Origin: Odiellus spinosus
Taxonomy: Eukaryota > Arthropoda > Arachnida > Opiliones > Phalangiidae
NCBI GenBank assembly: GCA_963920705.1
Contig: OY987233.1
Location: 11,023,459 to 11,087,458, forward strand
Direction of reading: 5' to 3'
Length of the DNA: 64,000 nt
A model generated the notes under the pieces. The model saw nothing but the letters and a program-made list of their open reading frames with translations. It had not been told where the DNA came from and searched no databases. Both the position numbers and the translations under genes were made by a program. Below are positions 21,736 through 33,728 of this stretch, one piece after another. Each line of letters begins with the position of its first letter. Position 1 is the stretch's first letter.

Positions 21736-24700
21736 AGATCTTCAATTCGTTCTCATTATTTATCTACAACAAACTCAATTGTATATACAACGTATTGGTA
21801 CGATGGAACTAAAATAAACTAAGCAATTTCCGAAAGTTTTCTAGCTGCCGATCAGAAGTCAATATTTAGAGAGTAGCTTCGAATCCCGAAGAAGATCGGA
21901 GAGCTTGAAGAAAAGAAAAACTTTGCCCTGATGTTTTTTATCCCCCCCCCCTTTTTTTTTTAAACTGTCCGAAAATGTAGGGTGGGGCAGTTGATCTTTC
22001 CTCGATGGTTGACCGCGCCATGTGTCAGCGCCAGCTGAATTAGAGTGGTTCAACCCATCATTTTCCTTCATCCATCCATCCCTACACCTACTGTTTTCAT
22101 CCTACTCACTCTCAAAGGCTGAGTGATAACACCATTTTTTTTTTTTTTTTTGTTTTGCTTTTAAAAGTTCTTTGAATTTGATTTTATACAGAATTTAAAA
22201 TGTTATTGAACATTAAAATAGGAACGTAATTATAGTCATTGAAAAGTAATAGAATTTTAAAACATAACGTAGTTTGAAAATAGAATAGAAAGTAATAATC
22301 AAGATAAAATTAAAAATATGGCCCCAAAGAGTCAAAGGTCATTTAACGCTTAAAAGGTCCAAACAAAGTAACGGAATTAATTAACAAAAACATCAAAATT
22401 AAATTCGTTGAATTTTCTAAATTTACTTAATTGCTCAGTGCAATTCGTGGGAAAATATTGAATTTTTTAAGTAATTCCACACGAAACTATAACATTTTGA
22501 AGGTAAAATCGTGGTGTTATCAACCCTTTAAAGCCGCCGCGACTAGGTACCCTGAATGGCTGGCGTCTATTGGCCCACCCATAACCCATACGCACCAGTC
22601 AACCATCGGTTGCTCTCTCGCCTGAATAAAAAAGAACTTATTTTGAATATTGGGTGGACGATTTTCACTTAAGATAAGGCGATATATATATTTGGCTAAA
22701 AATAAAAAAGGGGCTAGTGCCTTTCACTCGGAAGGTAATATAGTATGATAATGGAACCTCTAGAGATGTCCTTTTCGATATTACCGGGTTTGCTGGGCTA
22801 AAGTGAGCCAGCGACTGTAAACTAAAACTATACCAAGCGCATACCTATAAGAGTGGAGAGCATTTTTCACAGATTTTTCACCCAAAGCGGGTATTATATC
22901 GAAGAGAAAGTAAATCGAAGTTTAAGATTCAACGAAAAATGGAAATATAATCGGTTTTGACAACTCGAACAGCTCCTATCCTCTCAAAGTCTTTCGAAAA
23001 TGATATCAGAGTTTATTTTGGGAGATGAAAAAGGAAGAACCTGTTTTTTTTTTTTATTATTATTTTTACGTTTACCGAATTTGTGACACTGTACGCGTTG
23101 AGCGAGGAAGTTAGGAATTGTTGTGATAGTAATTGTTTGAGAAATTTAGAAATAGCTCTAGAGTTTCAGAAAAGAGTCAGGATATCGAAAAATTGTTCCA
23201 GAAATTTGGTGAACTTTGAAAATGACTCTTAAAAAGTCAGGAAACTGTTAAAAATTTAAAATTATTACAGTAAGAAGTTGGAAAAACCTTTACCAAGAAT
23301 AACTTCAAACACAAATACGTTGTCAAAGATTTCCAATGTTATTTCAATGGCCCCTGTAGAAGTGTTCTAACATCTAAGCATCGGTGTTCGGGGAAAAGAC
23401 ATATTATAGGGTAAACCAAATTTAACTTACAAGTGGAAAATTGTATTAATGTAGGATATCTTTATCTTAAAGTTGGTTTTAAATAGTCTTGTAGCTTCGC
23501 GAGTGCTGCCATTTAAAGGGGAAATTATTTAGAACTCTATTAACATTACATTCTAATCTAGTGAAAATGTTTTGAGTCTTTTTTAAATAATCTTAACTTC
23601 TGACCCCGAAACTATCTCAGTTTTCATTGACACCTTTATAAAATTGGATGTAGGTCTAGAATTTGGATGGAATCTATCTTAGTTTATTGAAAACTCGCGT
23701 TGTTTCTGACTGTAGTATGTAATCCTAGTTACCTCCGCCACTCAGTATGTATTCCAGCAACACAGAATAGTCTTAGAGTTTCTTTTATTGAATAAAGATT
23801 CTTCCCATTTATGTAGACCGAGTAAAGGAAGATTAGAACCAGAGTTAGGCCTAAGAAGGCGAAATAGAAGTAAAGTAAGCCACTAAGCCAATTAAAGGAA
23901 GGATGAACAAGAAAAATATTGCCAAAAAATGCAAATATAACCTTGGAAAAAGCCCAGAAAAATTTAAAGCATTTATTTCGATCTTGGATTTATTAAAAAT
24001 CCAATTTAATTTTGAAGTACTTAACGAATAATCCAAAATTCTAACTATCTATATTCTTATACACATCCAATATTTTTTGATTTTTTTTCAAAATTTATTT
24101 GATCTTTAAATAAAACATTATGTTTAAAAATTCTCCACGAAATATAGAAATGGTCGATTTATAGTTTGAAAACCAATTGTTTGACCTTTGAACTCCCCCC
24201 GTACGAAGGATAAGGAAGAAATAAGATCATCGAACCGACCACACGGAAATAGTTGGCGCAAAAAATTTAGAACTTAAAAGAAAAAATAGGGCAAAGAAAA
24301 AAGCTTTTACACCGAAGTAAGGTATGGCATCGATTTTTTTTTACCCAACGATGAGCGAAACATAGAAGAAAACCACAATATTTTCCTCCGTATATCTGTA
24401 CGTGTATGTGTATCCTAGATGAGAAAGCTGCCCTAGAGTGTCCCGGAGTAAATCCAGTGCGAAATGGGTTTAATCTCGCCCTAGAGTGAGCTAGGGTTGA
24501 GCTAGGTTTTCTCGGTGTAAAGTGACGTAAGCTTTGTTATAGCAACGTGCGTGGTAGAGTTTTATCTGGTCCCTAGTTTTGGCCTCCGAGTGCAAATTTG
24601 GGCGCGCTAGCTTTCCTATCAAACGGAAGACGCGATAAAAAATAAATAAAAACCATTGGCCCGATTTTTACCGACAACTGGAATGAGGTTTTAAGCGTCG

Positions 24701-25284
24701 AGGCGTAAGGAGAGCGACCTTCGATTGGACGAAGATGTTTTGAAAGGCGAACCGAAGATATACCAGTAGGGAAAGGGGTATGCTTCACTATGAAAGCGAA
24801 AAAACCCGAAAGAAAACCTTTTCCTTCCACCCCTCTTAGGCTTCGCTCTTTTAGCACGCTTTTAGGGCATCCGTTTTTGATCTATATTGGGTGGAGCTAT
24901 TTTCTTTAGGCCACGGCTATCCTTTTGGATATCTAAGGGGGCACGCGGTGTTATTCAAATGACCATTGCACGGCCCGGCTTCGCGATTCTCCATCTTTCG
25001 GAGACCTGCATCTTCTCCATTTTCACGGCTACTTGAACATTCTGCCAAACAGATATTCAATTTCCACCTTGTAATCCTCTTCTTTCCCTCGTACTCGCCT
25101 TTGAGGGGGTCTGACATAAAAGAAACCAAAAACCTAGCAGATTTTTGTATTTCCCCCTTTTGGAATTTTTCGTAAGATTTAAAATCCAATAGTATTTTTT
25201 TTTTTTAAATCTTTGGGTTTTATTGTTTGGAGATTTGTTACACCAAAAGTCTATCACTTGACTATATTTGAATTAGTATTATTA
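21736..25284. other. non-coding stretch
   Basis: No gene or named element is recognised over 3.5 kb. Visible items are a C then T run at 21943-21960, a T run near 22136-22151, and short open frames (60-94 codons) on both strands without domains. Around 24550-25080 the sequence is GC-richer with overlapping minus-strand frames at 24573-25189. These could be weak exons but show nothing I recognise. Confidence 0.35.
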
Positions 25285-25555
25285 CGCGCACTAGCATTTC
25301 ATAATCGATTTGAAACGGTAAAATCAAACCGATATTCAAATCGCCAGGAATCGTTCACGCATTATCTTTACAAATCGATTTATCGTAGCTTCATCTATCG
25401 GTTGTTGAAACCAAACCGGTACGAAACTGGTTCCCGAAGTAGTTACGAGAAATTGAATCAAATCGATTCGATAATAAACTGTTCCCCGTTCACGCGAGTC
25501 TAGCGAAACGTTTTTGAAATGGTTTAAATCGATTTCAAGACCTAGTATGAACGGG
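25285..25555 (+). mobile_element. family B MITE
   Basis: It runs from GCGCACTAGCATTTCATAAT to CAAGACCTAGTATGAACGGG. The ends are imperfect inverted repeats over about 35 bp: AATCGATTTGAAACGGT at the left faces GGTTTAAATCGATT at the right. The minus strand has an open frame through the element, shared in part with the copy at 61.9 kb. Confidence 0.9.
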
Positions 25556-25884
25556 ACTGTAATGTTTTCATTCGCTATATGTATGTACTTTTTCAAAACT
25601 CGCGTTGAACAAATAATTATAATGTATACGTTAGGAACTTATAAGTGCCGCTGGAGTTTTGAGAAAATTCTCTCAAATCTTTGGCAAAGGCGGGGAAAAC
25701 CCCGGGAGAAATTAACGATTTCATCATGTACCGAGTATTCCGAGTGTGTCTGTTTGGAAATTTACTCCCTGGAGTCTCGATACAGTTTGAAATTTCATCA
25801 CGATGCTACTGGCGTCTTTATCCTTCAAACCATATCTTAAAATATCAAAGTTAAGCTTTCTCAGCGCTAATAATTACGGGTGGT
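25556..25884. other. non-coding stretch
   Basis: An open frame at 25514-25840 starts inside the family B element and shows no domain. Nothing else is recognised. Confidence 0.4.
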
Positions 25885-26010
25885 ATTAAAGGCATATTAT
25901 CACGTGATTTTTGGATATGGAAGTTTTCGAAAATAGCGATTATAAAATACTTATTTTTACTGTTTATTCTACGACATATTGCTACTCAATTTCAATTTAA
26001 AGTTAATGAA
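25885..26010 (-). repeat. family A dispersed repeat, reverse copy
   Basis: Reading the minus strand gives GAAATTGAGTAGCAATATGT, CAGTAAAAATAAGTATTTTA and TAATCGCTATTTTCGAAA. The central GATCGTTAAAAAACGATT segment is deleted. A CACGTGAT lies next to it at 25901. Confidence 0.6.
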
Positions 26011-26948
26011 AAATTGGTGACACCCTCTCTTTAATTTAAATCTATTCAACCAAATTAAAATTATCCTCAGAACGTGGTTCTGTTACTTTAAAATATGACA
26101 ACTTCGCTCGAAAACTGAAAATATTGGTTTGTGAATAAAATTATAATTTTCATCTTAATCATTCAAAATTCCTAAACTACTCGTTGGCAAAATTGAAATA
26201 TCGCGATGGACTTTTGGTGGTTTATTTTCCGTAAAGCGTGATAAGGTAATATTAAGATTAAGAGTAGGGATAATCTAGGGTCGATTTCCATCTCCCCATC
26301 ATTACTTCATTGCATCTTTAAAATGGGACGGTTTGAAGATCTTAGTCAAAATGTTTATTTACATTTTCCAGAGCTTCGCATAATTTCACCATTATTTATT
26401 TTTGCAAGCTGGCTTTTTCAATTTTGCTTTAGGGAAATTTTTGGTGGGTTGGGAAGCCGGGTGGTTGATTTAAGTTTGGACCCTCTCTATCAATCAAAAA
26501 TATTCTAGAAATTCTCTAGTTTAGAATTAATTTCTTCGAGTCTAAAATTGAAACCAATTTAATTTTTAATTTTGAAACAATTGAGAAACATGAACTAACC
26601 CTTCATGAAGCTTGTCTAAATGTTCATTCCACTTCGATTAAGGTTCAATGATATCACTTTTACTTCATTAACTCGGCCGAGTGGGAGCGATAGGTGTTGA
26701 ACTTAAATGAACCCCCTAATTCTATGAACTATTCTAGATATAAGCTGTTCCCCCGTAGTTCCGCTTAATTTGTTTCAAACTAGCTTTGATGACTTCTAGC
26801 TGAAGTCCTCTTCGCCTTCGGGTACTTAAGTTTATTAGGTTCTTCCTTGCCAAATTGTATCACGTAAATTGGCCACCATCTAAGATATATCCCGTACCTA
26901 TCCTACAAATCCAAGGACTAGTAACTCAATGAATTGTTCGTTTTGTTG
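26011..26948. other. non-coding stretch
   Basis: No element or gene is recognised. The 61-codon open frame at 26323 has no domain. Confidence 0.35.
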
Positions 26949-27215
26949 AAGGGAGAATGAAACCTAACAATTGATTCCTTATCGTTTAAATAGCAGCCTA
27001 ATCCACTTGTATAAAAGTATTACAAATATTAAACTAGAAATAAATTTAAAACTTATCCTAATAATAGGCTTAGCTGGATTAATGGAGATCACCTGAATTT
27101 TTTCCGGTTGAAGGGTCAGCCACCAATGAGCGAAAACTCGTCTTTAAGACCCCTTAAACTCGAAGAAATTTGGTAATATCCATAAATCCTGGCTAAGCCT
27201 ATTTTCCACGAAAAC
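26949..27215 (+). mobile_element. family C MITE, shortened copy
   Basis: It begins AAGGGAGAATGAAACCTAAC and holds TTGATTCCTTATCGTTTAAA, ATATTAAACTAGAAATAAAT, AATAGGCTTAGCTGGATTAA and the partner TGGCTAAGCCTATTTT. The outer right arm is lost or too diverged to follow. Confidence 0.8.
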
Positions 27216-27779
27216 ACTCGATGTTGTTTTTATATCATTTAAACATGAGCATTTATCTCAATAGGAGATTAAAATCCCAAAAACAGAAGTACTGAATTAT
27301 TTTTTCTAAATTATTAAAAATATTGCGATAATATTTGAATACTTTAATGATGACATTTATTTCTTTCTAAGAATGTAAGTCGTCTATATCATAATAAGAT
27401 CTAGTTTTTATTCGCGTTGCATGATGGGTATAAAACGAACGAGGATCTCGCGTGACCCTGGTGTTATAGGGCGGATACCAAATACTTCATTTTTTTTTGT
27501 CTTCATCTTCCACCCTCACAAATTCACATTTTTCCATCTCCCTCTGATTCTCCCGGACATACTAGTATTATTTGGGCTGATTTTAGTTAAATTTTAGCTC
27601 CATTCTCGATTTATATTGCGTGAAACATTATTATTTGTATCACGAGATTAGATCATGTACCTATCTGATTGGTTGGTAAAAAATATTTTAGAATTTCTAC
27701 GATTCAGAAAACCTTTTTTATACATCTTTTTATGTCGTATAAGCTTTGATTCGCTATAATAAACATAATATTATAGTGT
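27216..27779. other. non-coding stretch
   Basis: No gene or element is recognised. Confidence 0.35.
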
Positions 27780-27970
27780 TACAAATTACAGTCATTTTTT
27801 AAATTGATAAATTACGAGGTAATTTACATGTAATTCGCCAAATTATTTGTATTTGAATTTTTGTGATTTTAAATTCGGAATTTTTGATACACGGGTGAGA
27901 AAGGTTACTTTACCATTTACTTTACCATTACCATGGTAATATACCGCGTAAATTACTAGGATAATTACTT
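27780..27970 (+). repeat. family G dispersed repeat
   Basis: GAGGTAATTTACATGTAATT, AAATTATTTGTATTTG, TTGTGATTTTAAATTCGG and ATTACCATGGTAATATACCG recur here. CATTACCATGGTAATA includes an exact palindrome, ATTACCATGGTAAT. Confidence 0.6.
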
Positions 27971-28976
27971 ATTTAAAACTTTATATACATTTGGGATTAA
28001 TAATGATGGTTCACTACACCTTAAGAATTCTAGAGAAGCTTTAAATTTAATAATAATCGTTCAGTACACCTTTAATTTTTTTTATAAAATCAATAAATAT
28101 TGGTACTTGCTTATCTTTTAACGGTGGTTTATTAGTTGATAGGTGTTTGCTCCCATCTTGTTTTCAAATATCGTTTATGTAAGACCTAACCTATGTCTTC
28201 ACGAATGCATTGTAGGCCGACACCCGGGCTAAAGCGACTTTTAATGGTTGTGGTTGATTTTTTTTCCCCGAAAGCCGCAAATATTTAAGCTATATCCGCC
28301 CACGCCTTTCCGCTTAAACGTATTCGTTCGCAAATATAAAGAAAATGGCCATTTTTGGCCTGAAAAAAAATCTCCATTGGTGGGATTTTAAGAAGCCCAT
28401 TTATGTCAACCGTCGCTTTTTCTAAATTGATGCTCCGCGCGAACAAACAACGATTCAAAGGTGTTCTCTTCGAAATTCTGAGGAAGTCGTTAAGTCTATC
28501 ATTTATTCGCTGTAATTTAAAATAAGTTTGGAACTGTTTCTCTTGAAATCGAACAAATGCGAAATAATCGAAATTGTTTTTAGGTTTCATTCTCCCTTTA
28601 AAGAAAATCGGTAAAATTCTTGGAATCAATTAATGAATTTTACTTTAATTCTGCACGTTCACTTTTGCTTTAATTATTATTTTTAAGGCCGTTTCTTATT
28701 TTGATTAAATTCCTAGAAGCTTTTTATTTCTTAAAAGATATCTTTTAAAAATAATTATTCCCGGAAAATTTACCTCTTTTGCTAAAAAGGCCTCGAATGG
28801 AAAAGAAAATTGATGAACTTAGGTGACGAAGATTTTGAAAATCTTTGCACTAGATGACAAAGTGAAATCACGGTAAATAAGTTTGAAATCAGCTAGTGCT
28901 CTGTCAAAGCTGAGCCCACCCAAGATTTAAATCTGCCATTACAGGTCAGGGGATTCTGGAAAAGCGAAAAGTCAAT
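27971..28976. other. non-coding stretch with a small family C end fragment
   Basis: At 28578-28602, TTAGGTTTCATTCTCCCTTTAAAG matches the right end of family C and nothing else of it. The 114-codon minus-strand frame at 28285-28629 runs into that fragment; its translation is basic but has no domain I recognise. Confidence 0.4.
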
Positions 28977-29400
28977 TTAAATTTTTATTTTAAATTACCT
29001 TACCTAGTTTAATTTTAAATTATCTTGCCTATTTTAATTTTTATTTTAAATTACCTTACCTATTTTAATTTTTATTTTAAATTACCTTACATATTTTTTT
29101 TTTATTTTAAATTACTGTAACTATTTTAATTTTTATTTTAAATTACCGTGACTTGTTAAATTTTTATTTAAAATTATTGTGCCTTGTTAAATTTTTATTT
29201 AAAATTACCGTGACTAGTTAAATTTTTATTTAAAATTACCGTGACTAGTTAAATTTTTATTTAAAATTACCGTGACTAGTTAAATTTTTATTTAAAATTA
29301 CCGTAACTATTTTAATTTCAATTTTAAATTACTGTAATTATTTAATTTATTTTAAATTACCGTAACAATTTTAATTTTAAATACTGTATCCTTTATAATT
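28977..29400 (+). repeat. 31-bp AT-rich minisatellite
   Basis: About 13 units. The 5' form is TTTAATTTTTATTTTAAATT plus ACCTTACCTAT; the 3' form is GTTAAATTTTTATTTAAAAT plus TACCGTGACTA. The change from ACCTTACC to ACCGTGAC along the array is ordered. Confidence 0.9.
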
Positions 29401-30005
29401 TTAAATGGTATATAAATCATTGGATGTTAACAGCGTGTTAAATCGGAACTTTTCCGCTAATTATACGTAATTAAAAACATGGTACGTTCTCCTTAATTTT
29501 GACCTAGTTTTGAGCATTTAGAAGCTCGCCTTTGAACCCACGTCGTCTCTATTTTGAAACAAATATGTTAATTTTTCTCTAATTAAGGAAACTAATTTGG
29601 TAGCGAGGTATAAATTTCAAATCTTGATTAAAATTGCTTTCCAGCGTCTCTCGAATCCCCTTGAAAAGGAAAATGCAAATAAATGTCGCTTATTTTTTTT
29701 CTCTCTTGGAACTCCGAAGTAATTGGCGAATTTCCGCAACCAAGCTCACTCTTATTTCCCCCGTGGTTAGCTAGAATTAAGTCCATAATCTAAATTTTTC
29801 TTCCGAGTGTATCTAAAGATGAAGTTTAAAAGTAGGTCGGAAATGAAAATGATATCAAAATATGTCTAGACTTTTTTTAAAATAAAATTCCAAGACCAGT
29901 TTTATTCGCGCCAGGTGAAAATTAGGTGAAATTCGCCTATTCGGAACTAGCATTGAACTAAAATATGATTTTACTACGTTTGAAGTGATTCTGTTACTGA
30001 TTTTG
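29401..30005. other. non-coding stretch
   Basis: No gene or element is recognised. A minus-strand frame (29855-30094) overlaps the family A fragment and has no domain. Confidence 0.35.
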
Positions 30006-30087
30006 TACTCAAAATTTGAGTAGTATTTTCGGAAAGATCGTTGAAAAACGTTTAGAATATTGTTACGTATGCCTGAATAAAAATGGC
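30006..30087 (+). repeat. family A fragment
   Basis: GAGTAGTATTTTCGGAAAGATCG, then TTGAAAAACG and ATATTGTTACGTATG, match the left half of family A. Confidence 0.6.
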
Positions 30088-30355
30088 CGATCAATAAAGG
30101 TGTTGATCAATTTCGTGTCGATCAAATGATGTGTCGATCAAATGATTTGTCAATCATTTGCTTGTCGATCATTTGCTTGTCGAACAAATGATTTGTGGAT
30201 CAATTCCATGTCGAAAAACTGATTTGTCGATCAATTCCTTGTCGAAAAAATGATTTGTCAATCAATTGCTTGTCGATCAAGTAATATGTCGATCAGTAGC
30301 GTGTTGATCGAATAATTTATCGATCACTCGCGTTTCATACTTTCGATCAATTGCA
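30088..30355 (+). repeat. 18-bp minisatellite based on TGTCGATCAA
   Basis: About 14 diverged units of TGTCGATCAAATGATT, including TGTCGATCATTTGCT and TGTCGATCAATTCCT variants. Period-18 spacing holds through most of the block. It abuts the family A fragment on its left. Confidence 0.85.
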
Positions 30356-31045
30356 AATTTAGAGTAAAATATTGCTATACTTCCCTATATCTCTTTAACC
30401 AACAGCGTAATATAAAGCTTTTATAGGCGCTCTATGTGAAATATTTCGACTGATAGGCGTCTTAAGCTTTCCAGGCAGCCGTGTTATAGTCGCGTCTATG
30501 CTTATGTCGCGAAACCTTTAATTATCCGTTTGTTGTCCTATATTCGAGTTGTAAAATTTAACGTTACGATAAAGTCTTTAAGCCTTGGCTATAACCGAGA
30601 CGCGTTTCTCCATTTTGGAGTTCCGCTCGACTACTTCTCTTTACGGCTCCGAAGGGACGAGGCTTAACAAGCTTTCTCTCGGAATTATGGCCATATTTTA
30701 ATCTAGTAAACGATGTCGCTAGCTTATTGTACCTATACCACTATATCCTAAATTGGCCCACCGAGAGAATATGCCGAGTCATTTTCCGCGGGAAAATTCC
30801 CTACCCTACCGCGGGTTAAATAGCCTCTTATAGGCAATATGGTTAAAGATATTTTAAAATGGTTAAATTTAGGGTTTAATTTGTAGGGGGCTGGTTACAT
30901 TCGCTTAAGTGAAAGCTTGGAAGATATAATATTGATATTTGAGACGTAATGTCAAGGGGTCGGACATTCGGAAAAATTGTGCGGGATTACTTAAATAATT
31001 GTTTGTTTCTTCAGGGATTTGGGAATTTCAACAATCATACCATGA
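30356..31045. other. non-coding stretch
   Basis: Somewhat GC-richer at 30540-30830. No open frame or element is recognised. Confidence 0.35.
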
Positions 31046-31386
31046 AAATAAACAACGCCCCCTAGTTTAATATTATCAGCAAAGATCCTGGTAAATGTAC
31101 CCACAGATTCTGCAAGATTCGAGACACTCTAGCGGCCGCAGTCGTCGTGTAAATATTGAAATCGGAAGCGCTACTCTGCGGAGAAATTCATTCCGGAGTT
31201 GGGAGGGAAGACGATATAGCCAAGCGCGGCCCGCCTAACTTACAACACTCTTTCCTGACTCAAAATATGGAGCTGAAGAGTCCAAATTACTCTAACCAGA
31301 GAGGGGTGATGACTTTTTTGCCTATTTTTAAGTGATGGGCTATGGCGTAAGCTGATAGTATTAAGCTACGGGGCGTTATTTACTTC
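31046..31386. mobile_element. family F inverted-repeat element
   Basis: The left end AATAAACAACGCCCCC and AGTTTAATATTATCAGC pair with the right end GCTGATAGTATTAAGCTACG and GGGCGTTATTTACTT, giving inverted ends of about 35 bp with mismatches. The left two thirds recur in reverse orientation at 51.4 kb. There is no coding sequence, so this is a MITE-like element of unknown superfamily. Confidence 0.7.
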
Positions 31387-31764
31387 TATGGATTAATAAA
31401 GTGATAGACTTTTGTCCAAACTACTTTTAATTTTACTCGGTATTAAAAATATCAAAATTAGATCCCTCTTACATCCAAATCTTTAATAATAACCTCATTA
31501 ATTAGGTTTAAACCCCCATAATTTTAGGATTTTTTTTTTTTTTTTTTTTTTTTTTTGTGAGTCTAATTAAAAATAAATTTCCTATCCACGCACTCCAAAC
31601 CTTTTCAAGTTTTAAGTGTGTAATTGGCGATGAAGTATTTTTTTCTCTATAAAGTTTACGTAAGAAGCTAATTAAAACTTTGGTATTTTTGCACCCCCAA
31701 AGGAAATTTCTTTTTATATACCCTTCATTAGATAACCTAGATCACCAGGCGTATTAAGATTAAG

Positions 31765-31800
<36 letters not shown>

Positions 31801-32164
31801 CCAGATGAAAGGAAAAACGATAGTCGATTAATTTCGTTAAAGGAGAGGAGAGAGTTAGATAAAGAATTTAATTAAATATTAAGTGAATTAAGAGGGCAGC
31901 CCTAAAACTTGTAATTAGTTAGGTGCGAAAGAGCTCAGCCTTCTTCGAGAAATTTTTTCAGGTTCAAGCAATAGCGCTCCAATATTAGGGATTATTTCTA
32001 AGAATAGATCTATGATAAAAAAAAAAATTCTTGTATAAACTTTCAACAAATTTAGAGATATTTTTTAAGCTTAGCATAAAAGAACGTTTAGAGAAAATGG
32101 AATTTTTTATACCCTGGATAAATTTAGGGGTTTTTGGGTGTACTGATTTCAGGTAGAGTTCTTA
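31387..32164. other. non-coding stretch with poly-T and poly-A runs
   Basis: A T run of 27 lies at 31530-31556 and an A run of 34 at 31765-31798. Nothing else is recognised. Confidence 0.5.
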
Positions 32165-32870
32165 AATAGGTAATTTACGCGCTAAATTACCAGGGTAATG
32201 GTAATTTTTATAGTTTTCTCTGATAAATTATAGTTTGCTCTGATAAATTATAGTTTGCTCTGATAAATTATAGTTTGCTCTGATAAATTATAGTTTGCTC
32301 TGATAAATTATAGTTTGCTCTGATAAATTATAGTTTGCTCTGATAAATTATAGTTTGCTCTGATAAATTATAGTTTGCTCTGATAAATTATAGTTTGCTC
32401 TGATAAATTATAGTTTACTCTGATAAATTATAGTTTGCTCTGATAAATTATAGTTTGCTCTGATAAATTATAGTTTACTCTGATAAATTATAGTTTGCTC
32501 TGATAAATTATAGTTTGCTCTGATAAATTATAGTTTGCTCTGATAAATTATAGTTTGCTCTGATAAATTATAGTTTGCTCTGATAAATTATAGTTTGCTC
32601 TGATAAATTATAGTTTGCTCTGATAAATTATAGTTTGCTCTGATAAATTATAGTTTGATCTGATAAATTATAGTTTGATCTGATAAATTATAGTTTGCTC
32701 TGATAAATTATAGTTTGCTCTGATAAATTATAGTTTGCTCTGATAAATTATAGTTTGCTCTGATAAATTATAGTTTGCTCTGATAAATTATAGTTTGCTC
32801 TGATAAATTATAGTTTGCTCTGATAAATTATAGTTTGCTCTGATAAAATTACCAAAATTGGAACACGAAT
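32165..32870 (+). repeat. family G element hosting a minisatellite
   Basis: The flanks TTACGCGCTAAATTACCAGG and GGTAATTTTTATAG on the left, and GATAAAATTACCAAAATTGG on the right, match family G as seen at 49.24 kb. The 20-bp array fills the middle. Confidence 0.75.
32206..32847 (+). repeat. 20-bp minisatellite, about 32 units
   Basis: The unit is TGATAAATTATAGTTTGCTC in exact 20-bp register throughout. The only visible variants are TTTTCTC in the first unit, TTTACTC in two units and TTTGATC in two adjacent units. The low variation implies recent expansion or strong homogenisation. Confidence 0.98.
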
Positions 32871-33728
32871 TCCGTAAAAATAGGTCTAAACCAAAGATAT
32901 TTGAAATTTTGGTCTACTTAAATCTTATTAGGTTAAAAATGATCCAAATTAAAAAAATTCCGACGACCAAATGACCAAAAAAAAATCGAATTTAATAAAA
33001 GTGGGCCAAAATGTCTAATTCAGGTTTTTTAATTTGGTTTTATTTGATCAAATTCTGTTTTATGTAAAAAATAAATTGTGAAAATAACAAGTTGTCGCGT
33101 AAGAGAAGCCACGGAGTTGAGTTCATCTTATAAAGGGGGTTTTCTTTCGAGGTATGATACGTAAACTTGTTGAGCTTGGGGAAATGTGTTCCCCTCTCTC
33201 TTGAACCTCGGGTTTCTTCTTCATCTTTTCTCGACTCTCTTTCGCACGCGTGATTAAATATAGAGGATTTTTTTCTCCCCAATTCTTCACGCAGTTTCTT
33301 CTTGGTTCATTCTCTGGCTTCGTAGAAAATAACTTTAAGAGAGTTAGTTCAAAAGGAAGAAACGCTACCCTTTTATTTTTTCTATTCCGCGCGAAGCTAG
33401 CTGGTGTAATTTTGGTCCCGTCACTGAAATAACGGCTTGACAGCCAACTGGGCGGTCTTGTCAAATTTTAGAAGTATGGCTTTAAGACCTTAAAGAAGCC
33501 TTAACGAGCTATACTAGCTACAATTTTGACTATGGTTTGAATGTGATGGAATATATTTGAATGTCAAATTTAACCAATAATTTGAAGAATTTTATGATGG
33601 TATTTTGATATACATATATTTGAAATAATAAAAATTACTAGAAGTATTTGAAATATTAAGAATACTTCTATAAATAAGCTTACGAGAAATATTATAAATT
33701 TTATAAATTTTTACTAAATATACTAAAT
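32871..33728. other. non-coding stretch
   Basis: Overlapping frames on both strands at 33040-33464 (up to 113 codons) have basic translations without a domain. No element is recognised. Confidence 0.35.
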
